A stretch of 64,000 nucleotides of DNA from Burkholderiales bacterium RIFOXYD12_FULL_59_19 (GTDB lineage Bacteria > Pseudomonadota > Gammaproteobacteria > Burkholderiales > Burkholderiaceae_C), in the NCBI GenBank assembly GCA_001771065.1, contig MESQ01000069.1, positions 1-64,000 of the forward strand, written 5' to 3'. A model generated the notes under the pieces. That model was not told the origin of the DNA. It saw only the letters and a program-made list of their open reading frames with translations, and did not search any database. Within the stretch, counting starts at the first letter, position 1, and each line of letters starts with the position of its first letter. Of this stretch, positions 18,975 to 28,455 are shown piece by piece. The translations under genes were made by a program, and so were the position numbers.

Positions 18975-20846
18975 TCAACGGTCATTCTTGGCAAAACGTT
19001 TTTGCGCGTCACGTGGCACAAATACCTTGCCGCTGCCAGCGGGTTTTGTGAACGCGGGCTTGCCAAAGGCAGGCTTGCGGGCAGCAAATTCACCACGAGG
19101 CGCTGCGCCAGTGTTGCGGTCGCCGGCAAAGCGGTCGTTGAAACCACCCTTGCGTTCGTAGTTGAAGCCTTCACGTGGCGCACTTTCACGCGGAGCAAAA
19201 GAGCGGTCTTCACGGCCGGCAAAACCACCCCCGGTGTTGTTTTGGAAATTGCCTGTACCCACCATGCGGGGGCCGCTGGTATTTCTGTCGGCAAAGCCGC
19301 CGCGAGGCGCGTCAAAGTTGCCACGCGGTGCGTCAAAGCCACCGCTGCGGCCACCACTACCAAATTTGCGGTCGCGGCTATTGAAGTCGCCACCACCACG
19401 GCTGTCGCGGCCACCAAAGCTGTTGGGGCGTGACTCGGGGATGCGCTGCTTGGGTTCCAGACCAGGCACCACTTCGGCTTTGATCGGCTGGCGGTTGAAC
19501 GATTCGATGTCAAAAATCTTGCGACGGTCACGTAGTTCGGCAAACGTCACGGCCAGGCCATCACGGCCAGCGCGGCCGGTACGGCCAATGCGGTGGGTGT
19601 AGTCTTCGGCCTTCATCGGCAAGCCAAAGTTGAACACGTGGGTGACCGTGGGCACGTCGATACCGCGGGCAGCCACATCGGTCGCCACCAAAATTTGCAC
19701 TTGGCCCTGACGCAATGCCATCAGACGGCGGTTGCGCAAGCCCTGGCTCAAGGCACCGTGCAAGGCCACGGCATCAAAGCCATCTTGTTGCAGGTCGTTG
19801 GCCAAACCATCACATTCAATTTGCGTGCTGGCAAAAACGATTGCCTGGTTGATGGTGGTGTCGCGTAGCCAATGGTCGAGCAATTTGCGTTTGTGCTGGG
19901 CGTTGTCGGCCCAGAACAGCACTTGCTTGATGTTGGCGTGTTTTTCCTGCGGGCTGTCAATGGTGATGCGCTGTGGCTCGCGCATCACGCGAGAGGCCAG
20001 TTGCTGGATGCGTGGTGCAAAGGTGGCGCTGAACATCATGGTCTGCTTGCGGTCGATGGTGAGCTGGTTGATTTCAGCCAGGTCATCCGAGAAGCCCAGG
20101 TCAAGCATGCGGTCAGCTTCGTCGACCACCAAAAATTGCACCTGATCGAGCTTGATTTGCATCGAACGTTGCAGGTCAAGCAAACGGCCCGGGGTGGCCA
20201 CCACCAGATTGGCGTTTTGTAACTTGGCAATCTGCAACTGGTAAGGCATACCGCCCACGATGTTGGCCACGCGCAGACCACGGCAATGCTGCACCAGGTC
20301 GATCGCATCGTGCGCAACTTGCTGGGCTAGTTCACGGGTCGGGCAGACGATCAAGGCGCCCGGGGTGGGGGCGCTGAAATGGCGCGGGTTGGTAGGGTCT
20401 TTACGCTTGGCGCGCTTGGGTGCTGCCTCGCCTTTAGCGGCGGCTTCGGCTACGGCTTGTTCGTAATCTGCGCGGGATTTGGCTTCAGCCTGTTCCTGTT
20501 GTTTGAGCAAGGTGTGCAGCACGGGCAACAGAAAAGCTGCTGTTTTGCCACTGCCGGTTTGGCTGGAGACCATCAGGTCAACGAAACGGGCACTGTTACC
20601 GTCGTCACTGACGCCCTGCATGGCCAGCGGAATGGTTTTGAGCTGAACCGTGGTTGGTTGGGTAAAGCCCAGGTCTTTCACGGCCTGGATCAGTTCAGGC
20701 GCCAGACCCAGGGTGACAAAGCCGTTGGGAATGTCTTCTGCGACCGGGGTGGCCGCTTCTGGTACGTCATGTGGCAACAGGTTGATGTCGTTGGAAATGA
20801 TTTCGGCAGACGAAAATTCGCCCGCCGCTAAAGTAGCGTCAGTCAT
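18975..20846 (-). CDS. DEAD-box RNA helicase, RhlE-like
   Basis: This 623-residue ATP-dependent RNA helicase has motif I SSQTGSGKT (94-102), motif II VVDEADRMLD, motif III SATF, motif V ATDVAARGID and motif VI HRIGRTGRAG. A charged insert rich in Lys, Glu and Ala (about 113-155) separates motif I from Ia. From about residue 480 the tail is rich in Arg, Gly, Phe and Asp (GGRDSRGGGDF, RGG-like repeats), typical of RNA-binding tails. Such enzymes help ribosome assembly and cold adaptation. A long structured leader lies upstream. Confidence 0.93.
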   Translation of the reverse strand: MTDATLAAGEFSSAEIISNDINLLPHDVPEAATPVAEDIPNGFVTLGLAPELIQAVKDLGFTQPTTVQLKTIPLAMQGVSDDGNSARFVDLMVSSQTGSGKTAAFLLPVLHTLLKQQEQAEAKSRADYEQAVAEAAAKGEAAPKRAKRKDPTNPRHFSAPTPGALIVCPTRELAQQVAHDAIDLVQHCRGLRVANIVGGMPYQLQIAKLQNANLVVATPGRLLDLQRSMQIKLDQVQFLVVDEADRMLDLGFSDDLAEINQLTIDRKQTMMFSATFAPRIQQLASRVMREPQRITIDSPQEKHANIKQVLFWADNAQHKRKLLDHWLRDTTINQAIVFASTQIECDGLANDLQQDGFDAVALHGALSQGLRNRRLMALRQGQVQILVATDVAARGIDVPTVTHVFNFGLPMKAEDYTHRIGRTGRAGRDGLAVTFAELRDRRKIFDIESFNRQPIKAEVVPGLEPKQRIPESRPNSFGGRDSRGGGDFNSRDRKFGSGGRSGGFDAPRGNFDAPRGGFADRNTSGPRMVGTGNFQNNTGGGFAGREDRSFAPRESAPREGFNYERKGGFNDRFAGDRNTGAAPRGEFAARKPAFGKPAFTKPAGSGKVFVPRDAQKRFAKNDR

Positions 20847-20894
20847 GGAATGTCCTCAAACGCGAAGCCCCGCAAGGTGTGCGGTGGATCCGTG

Positions 20895-21011
20895 TGATGG
20901 TTAAAAAACATCAACCATCAAACGGAACCGGCCCTGACTCAGCAAAGTGAGTGCGTCTAGAAGCTGGGGGTCTTTTTGAGGCAGGTTGTGAATCAACCTG
21001 GCTGCAGACCC
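20895..21011 (-). promoter_or_regulatory. Structured 5' leader of the DEAD-box helicase gene
   Basis: The 265-base gap upstream of the helicase holds a stem TGATGGTT/AACCATCA (20895-20902, 20913-20920). It also holds a compound hairpin: outer GGGTCT/AGACCC (20968-20973, 21006-21011) around inner CAGGTT/AACCTG (20982-20987, 20995-21000). Leaders of cold-induced helicase genes are often long and structured, so regulation at RNA level is plausible here. Confidence 0.4.
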
Positions 21012-21111
21012 AGTGAATGTTGGGAGATGTACAAAATTCGCCGCGATTTCAGCGAAGCCGCGAATTATGCCATGGATTTTGGTTTCTGCTTAGTTGTTTT
21101 GTCTAATTTAT

Positions 21112-21699
21112 TTAGAGGGGCAGTTTCAGGAAGTGTGTGCGGTAATGTTCCAGTTCGTCAATGGACTCATGCACATCAGCCAATGCGGTGTGCCGCTGCT
21201 TCTTTTTAAAACTCTTGTAGACCCCGGGTGCCCAGCGCTTGGAGAGTTCCTTGAGCGTGCTAACGTCCAAGTTGCGGTAGTGAAAAAATGCTTCCAGCCT
21301 GGGCATGTATCTGGCCAGGAAACGCCGGTCCTGGCCGATGCTGTTGCCGCACATGGGGACGCTGCTCTTGGGCACGTAATGCGCCAGAAACTGGAGCAGT
21401 ATTTTCTCGGCTTCCTCTTCCGTCATGGTGGCGGCCTTGACCTTGTCAATCAGGCCACTTTTGCCGTGCGTGCTTGTATTCCATTTGTCCATCTTGCCAA
21501 GCAGGTCGTCACTCTGGTGGACGACCAAAACAGGACCTTCGATGCGCCGGGTCAAATGGGCGTCGGTGACGATAACCGCGATTTCAATGATGCGCTCATG
21601 CTCGGGATTCAAGCCCGTCATCTCGCAGTCCAGCCAGACCAGGTTGAGATCCGATTTGGCCAGAGGTGCAGATTCAGTGGGGGTGTTGGCGTGGTGCAT
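21112..21699 (-). CDS. orn: Oligoribonuclease
   Basis: Orn degrades 2-5 nucleotide RNA fragments to mononucleotides and hydrolyses pGpG. The 195-residue protein has the DEDDh motifs: [10 protein letters not shown] with Asp and Glu, the central Asp in [13 protein letters not shown], and [11 protein letters not shown] at the end. The ATG at 21699 ([10 protein letters not shown]) is chosen; the frame continues upstream through the divergent peptidase gene. A c-di-GMP synthase gene is nearby, but the two are not in one operon. Confidence 0.94.
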   Translation of the reverse strand: MHHANTPTESAPLAKSDLNLVWLDCEMTGLNPEHERIIEIAVIVTDAHLTRRIEGPVLVVHQSDDLLGKMDKWNTSTHGKSGLIDKVKAATMTEEEAEKILLQFLAHYVPKSSVPMCGNSIGQDRRFLARYMPRLEAFFHYRNLDVSTLKELSKRWAPGVYKSFKKKQRHTALADVHESIDELEHYRTHFLKLPL

Positions 21700-21736
21700 A
21701 GGCCAAATTGTCGCCGATGACCTAAACTTCCCGGCC

Positions 21737-23026
21737 ATGACTGACACGCTTTTCTCTGCTTCAATTTCACTGTCCTTGGTTTTTGCCGCCGCTCTGGCCT
21801 TGAGTTTGGTGCTCAAGTTTTGGCTGGGTTCCCGCCAGATTCGCCATGTGGCGCAACACCGTGACGCGGTACCTGCGGCTTTTGCGCACACTATTTCTCT
21901 GGCAGCCCATCAAAAAGCCGCTGATTACACCGTGGCCAAGGCCCGTCTCGGACTATTGGAGATGGCGCTGGGTGCGGCGGTGCTGTTGGGCTGGACTTTG
22001 CTGGGTGGGATATCTAGCCTGAATCAGGCCCTGGTGCAGGCCATGGGACTGGGCACGGGGCAGCAGCTGGCCTTGCTGGTAGCCTTTGTCGTGTTCAGTG
22101 GCGCGATTGATTTGCCGCTGTCTTGGTACCAGACTTTTGTGCTTGAACAGCGTTTTGGCTTCAACAAAATGAGCTTCAGGCTGTGGTTGGCTGACCTGCT
22201 CAAGTCCGGCTTGATCGGCGCCCTGATCGGGTTGCCGATCGCTGCCTTGATCCTCTGGATGATGGCTGCCACCGGCAGCCTGTGGTGGTTGTGGGCCTGG
22301 CTGTTCTGGATGGGGTTCAACCTGTTGCTGTTGGTGATTTATCCGACCCTGATTGCGCCTTTGTTCAACAAGTTTGCACCGCTGGAAGACGAAACCTTGC
22401 GCTCGCGTGTGACGGCCTTGATGCAGCGTTGCGGGTTTTCTGCCAAGGGCTTGTTCGTGATGGACGGCAGCAAGCGCAGCGCCCACGCCAACGCCTATTT
22501 CACCGGCTTTGGGGCTGCCAAGCGGGTGGTGTTTTACGACACGCTGCTGGCCAAGCTGAGTGCGCCCGAGGTGGATGCTGTGCTGGCGCATGAGTTGGGG
22601 CATTTCAAACACAAGCACATCATCAAACGCATTGTGTCGATGTTTGCGCTGAGTCTGGCTGGCTTTGCCTTGTTGGGTTATTTGACGCAGCAAGTCTGGT
22701 TTTACACGGGTTTGGGGGTGCAGCCCAACCTGGCAGCAAGCAATGATGCGTTGGCCCTGTTGCTGTTCATGCTGGCGCTGCCGGTGTTCAGTTTTTTCAT
22801 TGCGCCGCTGTTTGCGCAGTTGTCACGCAAGCACGAGTTTGAGGCAGACGCTTATGCCGTCAGTCAAACCAGTGCCCAGGATCTTTCCACTGCGCTGCTC
22901 AAACTTTACGAGGACAATGCATCCACCCTGACGCCAGACCCTTTGTATGTCAGCTTTTATTACTCGCACCCCGGTGCCTCGGAGCGGCTGGCGCGTATGC
23001 GCGGTATGGCCTCGACGGCTGCCTGA
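21737..23026 (+). CDS. M48 family metallopeptidase (Ste24/CAAX-protease-like)
   Basis: This 429-residue integral membrane protein has several hydrophobic segments and a zinc protease core. The HELGH motif is at residues 285-289 and the third zinc ligand lies in [10 protein letters not shown] (Glu369). The arrangement matches Ste24-type CAAX prenyl proteases, which in bacteria without prenylated substrates are thought to act in membrane protein quality control. The C-terminal [13 protein letters not shown] is the usual family end. ATG at 21737 is 37 bases from the divergent orn start. Confidence 0.9.
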   Translation: MTDTLFSASISLSLVFAAALALSLVLKFWLGSRQIRHVAQHRDAVPAAFAHTISLAAHQKAADYTVAKARLGLLEMALGAAVLLGWTLLGGISSLNQALVQAMGLGTGQQLALLVAFVVFSGAIDLPLSWYQTFVLEQRFGFNKMSFRLWLADLLKSGLIGALIGLPIAALILWMMAATGSLWWLWAWLFWMGFNLLLLVIYPTLIAPLFNKFAPLEDETLRSRVTALMQRCGFSAKGLFVMDGSKRSAHANAYFTGFGAAKRVVFYDTLLAKLSAPEVDAVLAHELGHFKHKHIIKRIVSMFALSLAGFALLGYLTQQVWFYTGLGVQPNLAASNDALALLLFMLALPVFSFFIAPLFAQLSRKHEFEADAYAVSQTSAQDLSTALLKLYEDNASTLTPDPLYVSFYYSHPGASERLARMRGMASTAA

Positions 23027-23040
23027 TTTTTGAACCCAAT

Positions 23041-23376
23041 ATGCCCCTAGCCCAACAACAACAACGCGCCTTGACGGCCACTGAAGTGGTCACCCGACTG
23101 GCCAAACTGGAGGACTGGCGTCTGGACGGAGATGGCACTGCGGTGGTGATCCAGAAAACCTTCCGCTTTGCCGACTTCGCCCAGACCATGGTGTTTGTGA
23201 ATGCCGTGGCCTGGCTGGCCCAGGCCCGAGATCATCACCCGGTGCTCATCGTGCAATTTGACAATTGCACGGTACGTTACAGCACGCATGACGTAGCAGG
23301 TCTGTCAACGGCCGACTTTGATTGTGCTGCCGCGGTGGATGCGCTGCCTGGTGCCGCCAAGTCAGTGCTTGTATGA
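23041..23376 (+). CDS. phhB: Pterin-4a-carbinolamine dehydratase
   Basis: The enzyme dehydrates 4a-hydroxytetrahydropterin and recycles the cofactor of aromatic hydroxylases. The 111-residue protein has the family core: WRLDGDGTAVVIQKTFRF, the DHHP active-site motif, and YSTHDVAGLSTADFDCA with the third His and the final Asp. No phenylalanine hydroxylase gene is in the window, so the hydroxylase partner, if any, lies elsewhere. It begins 14 bases after the M48 gene and its stop overlaps the rsgA start. Confidence 0.88.
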   Translation: MPLAQQQQRALTATEVVTRLAKLEDWRLDGDGTAVVIQKTFRFADFAQTMVFVNAVAWLAQARDHHPVLIVQFDNCTVRYSTHDVAGLSTADFDCAAAVDALPGAAKSVLV

Positions 23377-24290
23377 CGTCACCGCAACGCGCGCCCGGCC
23401 TGATTGTGGCCAACTATGGACGCCATTTTCTGGTTGAAAACGCAACCGGAGATCGCTTGATTTGTCATTCACGCGGTAAAAAAAGTCAGGGTGTGGTGGG
23501 TGACAGGGTGTTATGGCTGGCATCGCAAGATGAAGGCACGATCGAGAAAATCGAGCCGCGACGCAACCTGTTTTATCGCCAGGATGATGTGCGCACCAAA
23601 ATGTTTGCCGCTAACCTGGACCAGGTGCTGATTCTGATTGCCGCCGAGCCTGAATTTTCCAGCAGCCAGTTGTCCCGTGCCCTGATTGCCGCCGAAGAGC
23701 AGCACATTACCCCGATCATTGCCCTGAACAAAAGTGACCTCACCGAGCCCTTTGCCCGCGCCTGGAACTGGCTGGCGCCGTATCGGCACATGGGTTATGA
23801 GGTGGTGCCGCTGTCGCTCGCGGACGCAGCAGCGGGTCGTACCGCCCTGAGTCAGCGCCTGGCAGGTAAAACCACGCTGGTGCTGGGCCCGTCGGGTGCC
23901 GGCAAGAGTACCTTGATCAACTGTCTGATTCCCGGCGCGCTGGTGCAAACCGGGGTGTTGTCACAAGCCCTGAGCAGCGGCAAACACACCACCACCAGCA
24001 CCACCTGGTACTGGGTGGATGCCGCTAAGACGACTGCCTTGATCGATTCGCCCGGGTTTCAGGAATTTGGCTTGAACCACATCGACCCAGCCCAGTTGGC
24101 GGCCTATATGCCCGACCTCAAACCCCATGTCAAAAACTGCAAGTTCTACAACTGCAGCCACTTGCATGAACCCGGTTGTGGTGTGATTGCTGCGGTCAAT
24201 TCAGACGATCTGCCTGACAGCATCAGTGTGAATCGGTATCAGATTTACAGTGACTTGTATGCTGAGCTGAAGCAGATGCGGCGTTATTAA
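23373..24290 (+). CDS. rsgA: Small ribosomal subunit biogenesis GTPase
   Basis: RsgA checks maturation of the 30S decoding centre. The 305-residue protein has an N-terminal OB fold and a circularly permuted GTPase domain: G4 ALNKSDL precedes G1 GPSGAGKST and G3 DSPGFQEFG. The C-terminal zinc-binding element shows CKFYNCSHLHEPGC. The ATG at 23373 overlaps the phhB stop by four bases (ATGA), which is strong evidence for translational coupling. Confidence 0.94.
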   Translation: MTSPQRAPGLIVANYGRHFLVENATGDRLICHSRGKKSQGVVGDRVLWLASQDEGTIEKIEPRRNLFYRQDDVRTKMFAANLDQVLILIAAEPEFSSSQLSRALIAAEEQHITPIIALNKSDLTEPFARAWNWLAPYRHMGYEVVPLSLADAAAGRTALSQRLAGKTTLVLGPSGAGKSTLINCLIPGALVQTGVLSQALSSGKHTTTSTTWYWVDAAKTTALIDSPGFQEFGLNHIDPAQLAAYMPDLKPHVKNCKFYNCSHLHEPGCGVIAAVNSDDLPDSISVNRYQIYSDLYAELKQMRRY

Positions 24291-24340
24291 TCAGTTGGGG
24301 TCAGAGCACGTCGCTGCGCGAGTGGTCTGACCCGCAAGGT

Positions 24341-25435
24341 TTAAGCCTTGGCTGTGACCAGTTTGGCCAAGGCTGCCACCAGCTGATCACATTGTTCGGG
24401 TGTGCCCACGCTGATGCGTAAATACGCGTCAATCCGGGCTTGTTTGAAATGCCGCACCAGCACACCTTGCGCGCGCAAGTCGGCGGCCAGTTCAGCGCCC
24501 TCATGCTTGGGGTGACGTGCAAAGACAAAATTGGTTTGCGACGGCAACACCACAAAACCAAGGTCTTCCAGCGCCAGTGCCATCCCCTCGCGGCTGCTCA
24601 TCACCGCCTGGCGGGTTTGCTCAAAATAGGCCTGGTCTTCAAAAGCGGCCACACCGCCGGCCAGCGCCAGCCGGTCCAGCGGATACGAGTTAAAGCTGTT
24701 TTTCACCCGGTTCAGAGCCTCAATCAGAGGTGCCTGACCACAGGCGTAGCCGATACGCAAGCCGGCAAGCGAGCGTGACTTGGACAGGGTGTGCACCACC
24801 AGCAGGTTGGCGTATCGGTCAATCAGGGCGACGGCGCTGTGGCCGCCAAAGTCCACGTAGGCCTCATCCACCAGCACGACCCGGTTCGGGTGCATTTGCA
24901 GCAGCGTCTCAATGTCGGCCAATGGCAAGCCGATTCCGGTGGGGGCATTGGGGTTGGCAATCACCACCCCGGCGACGGCCTGGTCTGCAGCGCAGGCATA
25001 GTCAGCCACATTCAATTGCAGGCCTTCGCGCAGCGGCACGGGGCGTACAGCAATACTGTACAAACCGCAATAGACCTTGTAAAAGCTGTAGCTGATGTCG
25101 GGCATCAGCAGCGGCAAGCCCTGCTGGAAAAAAGCAAAAAAAGCATGCGCCAATACCTCGTCCGAGCCATTGCCCAAAAACACCTGTTGGGGTGTTAGGC
25201 TGAAGTGCTGGGCAACGGCTTGCCGCAAGTTGCTGCCATCAGGGTCGGGGTACAACTGCAAGCCATGTTGCGCCGCTTGCTGAATGGCGGTTACCACGCG
25301 CGGCGACGGGGGGTAAGGGTTTTCGTTGGTGTTGAGCTTGACCAGATTGGCCATCTTGGGTTGCTCACCCGGCACATAGGGCACCAGTTGCTGTACGATG
25401 GGGCTGATAAATTGGGCGTTCAAGAGAGGGTTCAC
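24341..25435 (-). CDS. hisC: Histidinol-phosphate aminotransferase
   Basis: This 364-residue fold-type I PLP enzyme transfers an amino group from glutamate to imidazole-acetol phosphate. The N-terminal [15 protein letters not shown] motif, NPNAPTG, the VDEAYVDF Asp/Tyr contact and the PLP lysine in [16 protein letters not shown] (K219) are all present. The start is GTG at 25435. No other his gene is nearby, so this may be a second copy that also accepts aromatic substrates. It is convergent with rsgA. Confidence 0.88.
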   Translation of the reverse strand: MNPLLNAQFISPIVQQLVPYVPGEQPKMANLVKLNTNENPYPPSPRVVTAIQQAAQHGLQLYPDPDGSNLRQAVAQHFSLTPQQVFLGNGSDEVLAHAFFAFFQQGLPLLMPDISYSFYKVYCGLYSIAVRPVPLREGLQLNVADYACAADQAVAGVVIANPNAPTGIGLPLADIETLLQMHPNRVVLVDEAYVDFGGHSAVALIDRYANLLVVHTLSKSRSLAGLRIGYACGQAPLIEALNRVKNSFNSYPLDRLALAGGVAAFEDQAYFEQTRQAVMSSREGMALALEDLGFVVLPSQTNFVFARHPKHEGAELAADLRAQGVLVRHFKQARIDAYLRISVGTPEQCDQLVAALAKLVTAKA

Positions 25436-25486
25436 TTCAAAAAATGGGGGAGTGGTGGCCTGATGTCAAGCGCTTTGTGTTTGCGT

Positions 25487-26443
25487 TCAGGCAATGAGTC
25501 GTGCCAGTGTCAAAAGAGCCAACAGGACAACCCACATGACCACGGCACGCCAGACCAGACCGACCAGAATAGCCAGGTGGGCCAGTTCTGGAGGGGGGCG
25601 CTGACTGGCACCAGATGACAGGCCTGCGGCCGTGGGTGCGTTGGCGCCCGGGGCAGTGCCGAGTTGAATATTGATGGCGCCAGCCGTGGCCGCCAGTACC
25701 AGGCCGTCGTTGTCTGTGCCGGATTGCGCTGCATAACGACGCCAGCCATCAATGGCTTCTTCAAAATTTCCTACCACGGCAAAGCCAAGCACCGTCATGC
25801 GTGCAGGCAAGCCATCAATCCAGTGCCAGGCCGTCTTTGCATTGGTTTGCAGGGCCACACTGATAGGCTGCTCCAGGGCCTTGCTTTTGTGCTGCCAGTA
25901 GCGGGAGACAAATTCGGACAAGCGGTACAACACGGCACCCATGGGGCCCAATCCCAGAGCCGCCAGCACGGAAAACCAAGCCAGTACACCGAAGACGTGG
26001 CGATGGGCCGCCAGCACCGAGAATTCGATGACACGGCCAATGATCTCGCTACGCGACCAGGACTGGGTGTCCATGTGTTGCCATTGCGCCAAGAGTGAGC
26101 GGGCCAGGGCGTCGTCGTCGTTGGCCAAGGCATTGCGGATCTCGGTGAAATGAAAACTGAATTGGCGAAAGCCAAGGGAGGCGTACAGCACCAGGGCACT
26201 CCAAAGCACTGCCAGCGGCCATCCCACCCAGAACGCAAGTGACCAATAGATCAATAGGGCCAAACCGGCTGGCAGGCCCACCGCCAGGCCCCAGGCCAGC
26301 CAGCCGTGCAAGGATTTGCCTGCGTCCAGGTTGCGGTTGCAGTAGCGTACCCAGGAACGCATGGCGGCATGGATCGGGTTACCACGGCTCAAGGGGCGCG
26401 CCTGATCCAGCAGCAGGGCAAACAGCACAGAGATAAAGCTCAT
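25487..26443 (-). CDS. CobD/CbiB-like membrane protein
   Basis: This 318-residue membrane protein has the length and late motif pattern (GLPARMTVLGFAVVGNFEEAIDGW, then DNDGLVLAATAGAINIQLG) of adenosylcobinamide-phosphate synthase CbiB/CobD. The canonical N-terminal GDP-x-x-x-HPV motif is not seen; the corresponding region reads LLDQARPLSRGNPIHAAM. There are no cobalamin genes around it. It follows the Nudix gene by 25 bases. Membrane-anchored, but a role in B12 synthesis is doubtful. Confidence 0.72.
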   Translation of the reverse strand: MSFISVLFALLLDQARPLSRGNPIHAAMRSWVRYCNRNLDAGKSLHGWLAWGLAVGLPAGLALLIYWSLAFWVGWPLAVLWSALVLYASLGFRQFSFHFTEIRNALANDDDALARSLLAQWQHMDTQSWSRSEIIGRVIEFSVLAAHRHVFGVLAWFSVLAALGLGPMGAVLYRLSEFVSRYWQHKSKALEQPISVALQTNAKTAWHWIDGLPARMTVLGFAVVGNFEEAIDGWRRYAAQSGTDNDGLVLAATAGAINIQLGTAPGANAPTAAGLSSGASQRPPPELAHLAILVGLVWRAVVMWVVLLALLTLARLIA

Positions 26444-26468
26444 GCGTGAATCATAGCGGCTGTCCGGT

Positions 26469-27140
26469 TCAGGCTAGCAAAAAACGGTAAAAGTTGCGCA
26501 ACATGCCGGCCGTGGCGCCCCAGATAAAGCGCTCGGTAAGATGGTCCTGGTAAGGCATGGACAGCCATTGACGCTGCGCGCCCTGCCAGACCACCTGATG
26601 GTGTCGATGGTGGGCCGGGTTCATCAAATACGCCAGTGGCACTTCAAATATATCCGCCACCTCATTGGGGTTGGGATTCAGGGCAAAGCCCGGTGAAATC
26701 AGCGCCACCACCGGCGTGACGTGAAACGCGGACCCTGTGACATAGACCGGCAACTGCCCGAGGACCTCGACAAACTGCGCATCCAGTCCAATTTCTTCTT
26801 GCGCCTCACGCAAGGCGGCAGCGACCGCGCCGGCATCGGTCTCATCGACCTTGCCGCCCGGAAAGGCAATTTGTCCGGAGTGGGTACTCAGGTGTTGCGT
26901 GCGCAGGGTGAGCAGCACGGTCGGTTCCGGGTGCAGCACAATGGGCAGCAGCACCGCAGCGGACATGGGCTGGCGGTCCATGAACTTTTTTTCAGCCAAA
27001 AATTCAGGCTTCCAAACGGGCGGTGCAGAAAAACGTGAGCGCAGTGCGTCAGCTTGCAGCCGTTGGTGCTCTACCGCAGGCAGATGGCTGTCGACCTGTA
27101 TCACCGGCACCGTGCGCGGGTCGATCTTGGGTGCAGTCAT
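26469..27140 (-). CDS. Nudix hydrolase, probable coenzyme A pyrophosphatase
   Basis: This 223-residue protein has a complete Nudix box at 95-119 (GGKVDETDAG...REAQEEIGL) preceded by THSGQIAFPGGK, the UPF0035-type pattern found in CoA diphosphatases such as NudL. It probably splits CoA into phosphopantetheine and 3',5'-ADP. The ATG at 27140 is downstream of the rplS terminator, so expression may rely on readthrough from the ribosomal operon or its own promoter. Confidence 0.85.
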   Translation of the reverse strand: MTAPKIDPRTVPVIQVDSHLPAVEHQRLQADALRSRFSAPPVWKPEFLAEKKFMDRQPMSAAVLLPIVLHPEPTVLLTLRTQHLSTHSGQIAFPGGKVDETDAGAVAAALREAQEEIGLDAQFVEVLGQLPVYVTGSAFHVTPVVALISPGFALNPNPNEVADIFEVPLAYLMNPAHHRHHQVVWQGAQRQWLSMPYQDHLTERFIWGATAGMLRNFYRFLLA

Positions 27141-27163
27141 GGTGATAGCTGAAAAGTAGGGCG

Positions 27164-27194
27164 AAAAAAAACCGCCACAGTTGACTGAGGCGGT
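27164..27194 (-). terminator. Intrinsic terminator after rplS
   Basis: On the minus strand ACCGCC and GGCGGT pair (27189-27194 with 27171-27176), with an inner CAGT/ACTG extension, and are followed by eight T. It ends the rpsP-rimM-trmD-rplS operon about 25 bases before the Nudix gene. Confidence 0.8.
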
Positions 27195-27220
27195 CTGCTT
27201 TTGGGCTGTTTGCTATTCGG

Positions 27221-27604
27221 TCAAGCGGCAGTTGTTGCCACCACTTTGCGCGCTGGCAATTTTTCCTTGATACGAGCCGACTTGCCGCTGCGGTCACGCA
27301 GGTAGTATAACTTGGCACGGCGCACATCGCCACGACGCTTGACTTCGATGCTGGCAATCAGCGGGCTGTAGGTCTGAAAAGTACGTTCGACACCTTCGCC
27401 GCTGGAGATTTTGCGAACGGTGAAGCCGCTGTTCAGGCCGCGATTGCGCTTGGCAATCACCACGCCTTCGTAGGCTTGCAGACGCTTGCGCGTGCCTTCA
27501 ACCACGTTCAGGCTCACGACAACGGTGTCGCCAGGACCAAACTCGGGGATGGTCTTGTTCAGGCGAGCAATTTCTTCTTGCTCAAGGATTTGGATCAGGT
27601 TCAT
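27221..27604 (-). CDS. rplS: 50S ribosomal protein L19
   Basis: This 127-residue protein begins [20 protein letters not shown] and contains [41 protein letters not shown] segments typical of L19, which sits at the 30S-50S interface. The ATG at 27604 is the family start; one four codons upstream in the frame is less likely. It is the last gene of the rpsP-rimM-trmD-rplS operon, the order conserved in most bacteria. Confidence 0.96.
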   Translation of the reverse strand: MNLIQILEQEEIARLNKTIPEFGPGDTVVVSLNVVEGTRKRLQAYEGVVIAKRNRGLNSGFTVRKISSGEGVERTFQTYSPLIASIEVKRRGDVRRAKLYYLRDRSGKSARIKEKLPARKVVATTAA

Positions 27605-27677
27605 AAGTTCTTTCAATGATCATGTCAGCACCAGCATCACCATGATGCATGCCAGCGTGCAAAGCAATCTGGCGGTC

Positions 27678-28445
27678 TTACAGAGGATCGGGAAGCCCAT
27701 AATTATAGCCTGAGAGTACGACCTCGTCGCTTTGGCTTAATTGACCCGCGCGGCGGGCCTGTTCAATCAGTTCAGGCCGCAGACCTTGGGTGAGCAAAAG
27801 ACGTTGCTTGCGGCGCCAGCGCTCGATGTTGACATGGTGGCCGCTGAGCAGCACGTCGGGGACGGCCCGGCCTTGCCAGATTTCGGGCCGGGTGTAATGT
27901 GGGCAATCCAGCAGGCCATCCAATGCCGGATTAAAACTGTCCTGCGCATGGCTGTCGGCGTCGCCCAGCACACCGGGTTGTAGTCGGGCCACGGCGTCGA
28001 GTAGCGCCATGGCCGCGATTTCTCCGCCAGACAGCACAAAGTCGCCCAGACTGATTTGCTCGGTGACATGGGTGTTAATGAAGCGTTGGTCAATGCCTTC
28101 GTAGCGACCACAAATCAGCACCGCGCCATGACTGTTAGCCCAGCGCGTGACCATGGCGTGCTTGAGTGGTTTGCCAATGGGCGAGAACAGGACAACCGGC
28201 GCGTCATCGGGGCGCTCGGCACGAATGGTTGCTAGACACTGTGACAGTGGTTCGGCCATCATCACCATGCCAGGGCCACCGCCAAAGGGGCGGTCGTCAA
28301 CCCGGCGGTAATTGCCTTGGGCAAAATCGCGCAGGTTGCGCAACTGCACATCGACTTGACCGGATTCAAAGGCGCGCCGGGTGATGCCTGTGGTGAGCAG
28401 CGGGGCAAACAATTCCGGAAACAGCGTCACCACGTCAAATCGCAT
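27678..28445 (-). CDS. trmD: tRNA (guanine-N1)-methyltransferase
   Basis: TrmD methylates G37 of tRNAs with a G36G37 sequence, preventing frameshifts. The 255-residue protein has the SPOUT trefoil knot with LICGRYEGIDQRF and SLGDFVLSGGEIAAM forming the SAM pocket, and the C-terminal domain starting near HYTRPEIWQG. The N-terminus MRFDVVTLFPELF is diagnostic. It follows rimM by 10 bases. Confidence 0.96.
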   Translation of the reverse strand: MRFDVVTLFPELFAPLLTTGITRRAFESGQVDVQLRNLRDFAQGNYRRVDDRPFGGGPGMVMMAEPLSQCLATIRAERPDDAPVVLFSPIGKPLKHAMVTRWANSHGAVLICGRYEGIDQRFINTHVTEQISLGDFVLSGGEIAAMALLDAVARLQPGVLGDADSHAQDSFNPALDGLLDCPHYTRPEIWQGRAVPDVLLSGHHVNIERWRRKQRLLLTQGLRPELIEQARRAGQLSQSDEVVLSGYNYGLPDPL

Positions 28446-28455
28446 GATGCTGCTC

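Noticed and set aside
24341..25435. hisC as part of a histidine operon
   Set aside because: No other his gene occurs in the window; its neighbours are unrelated.
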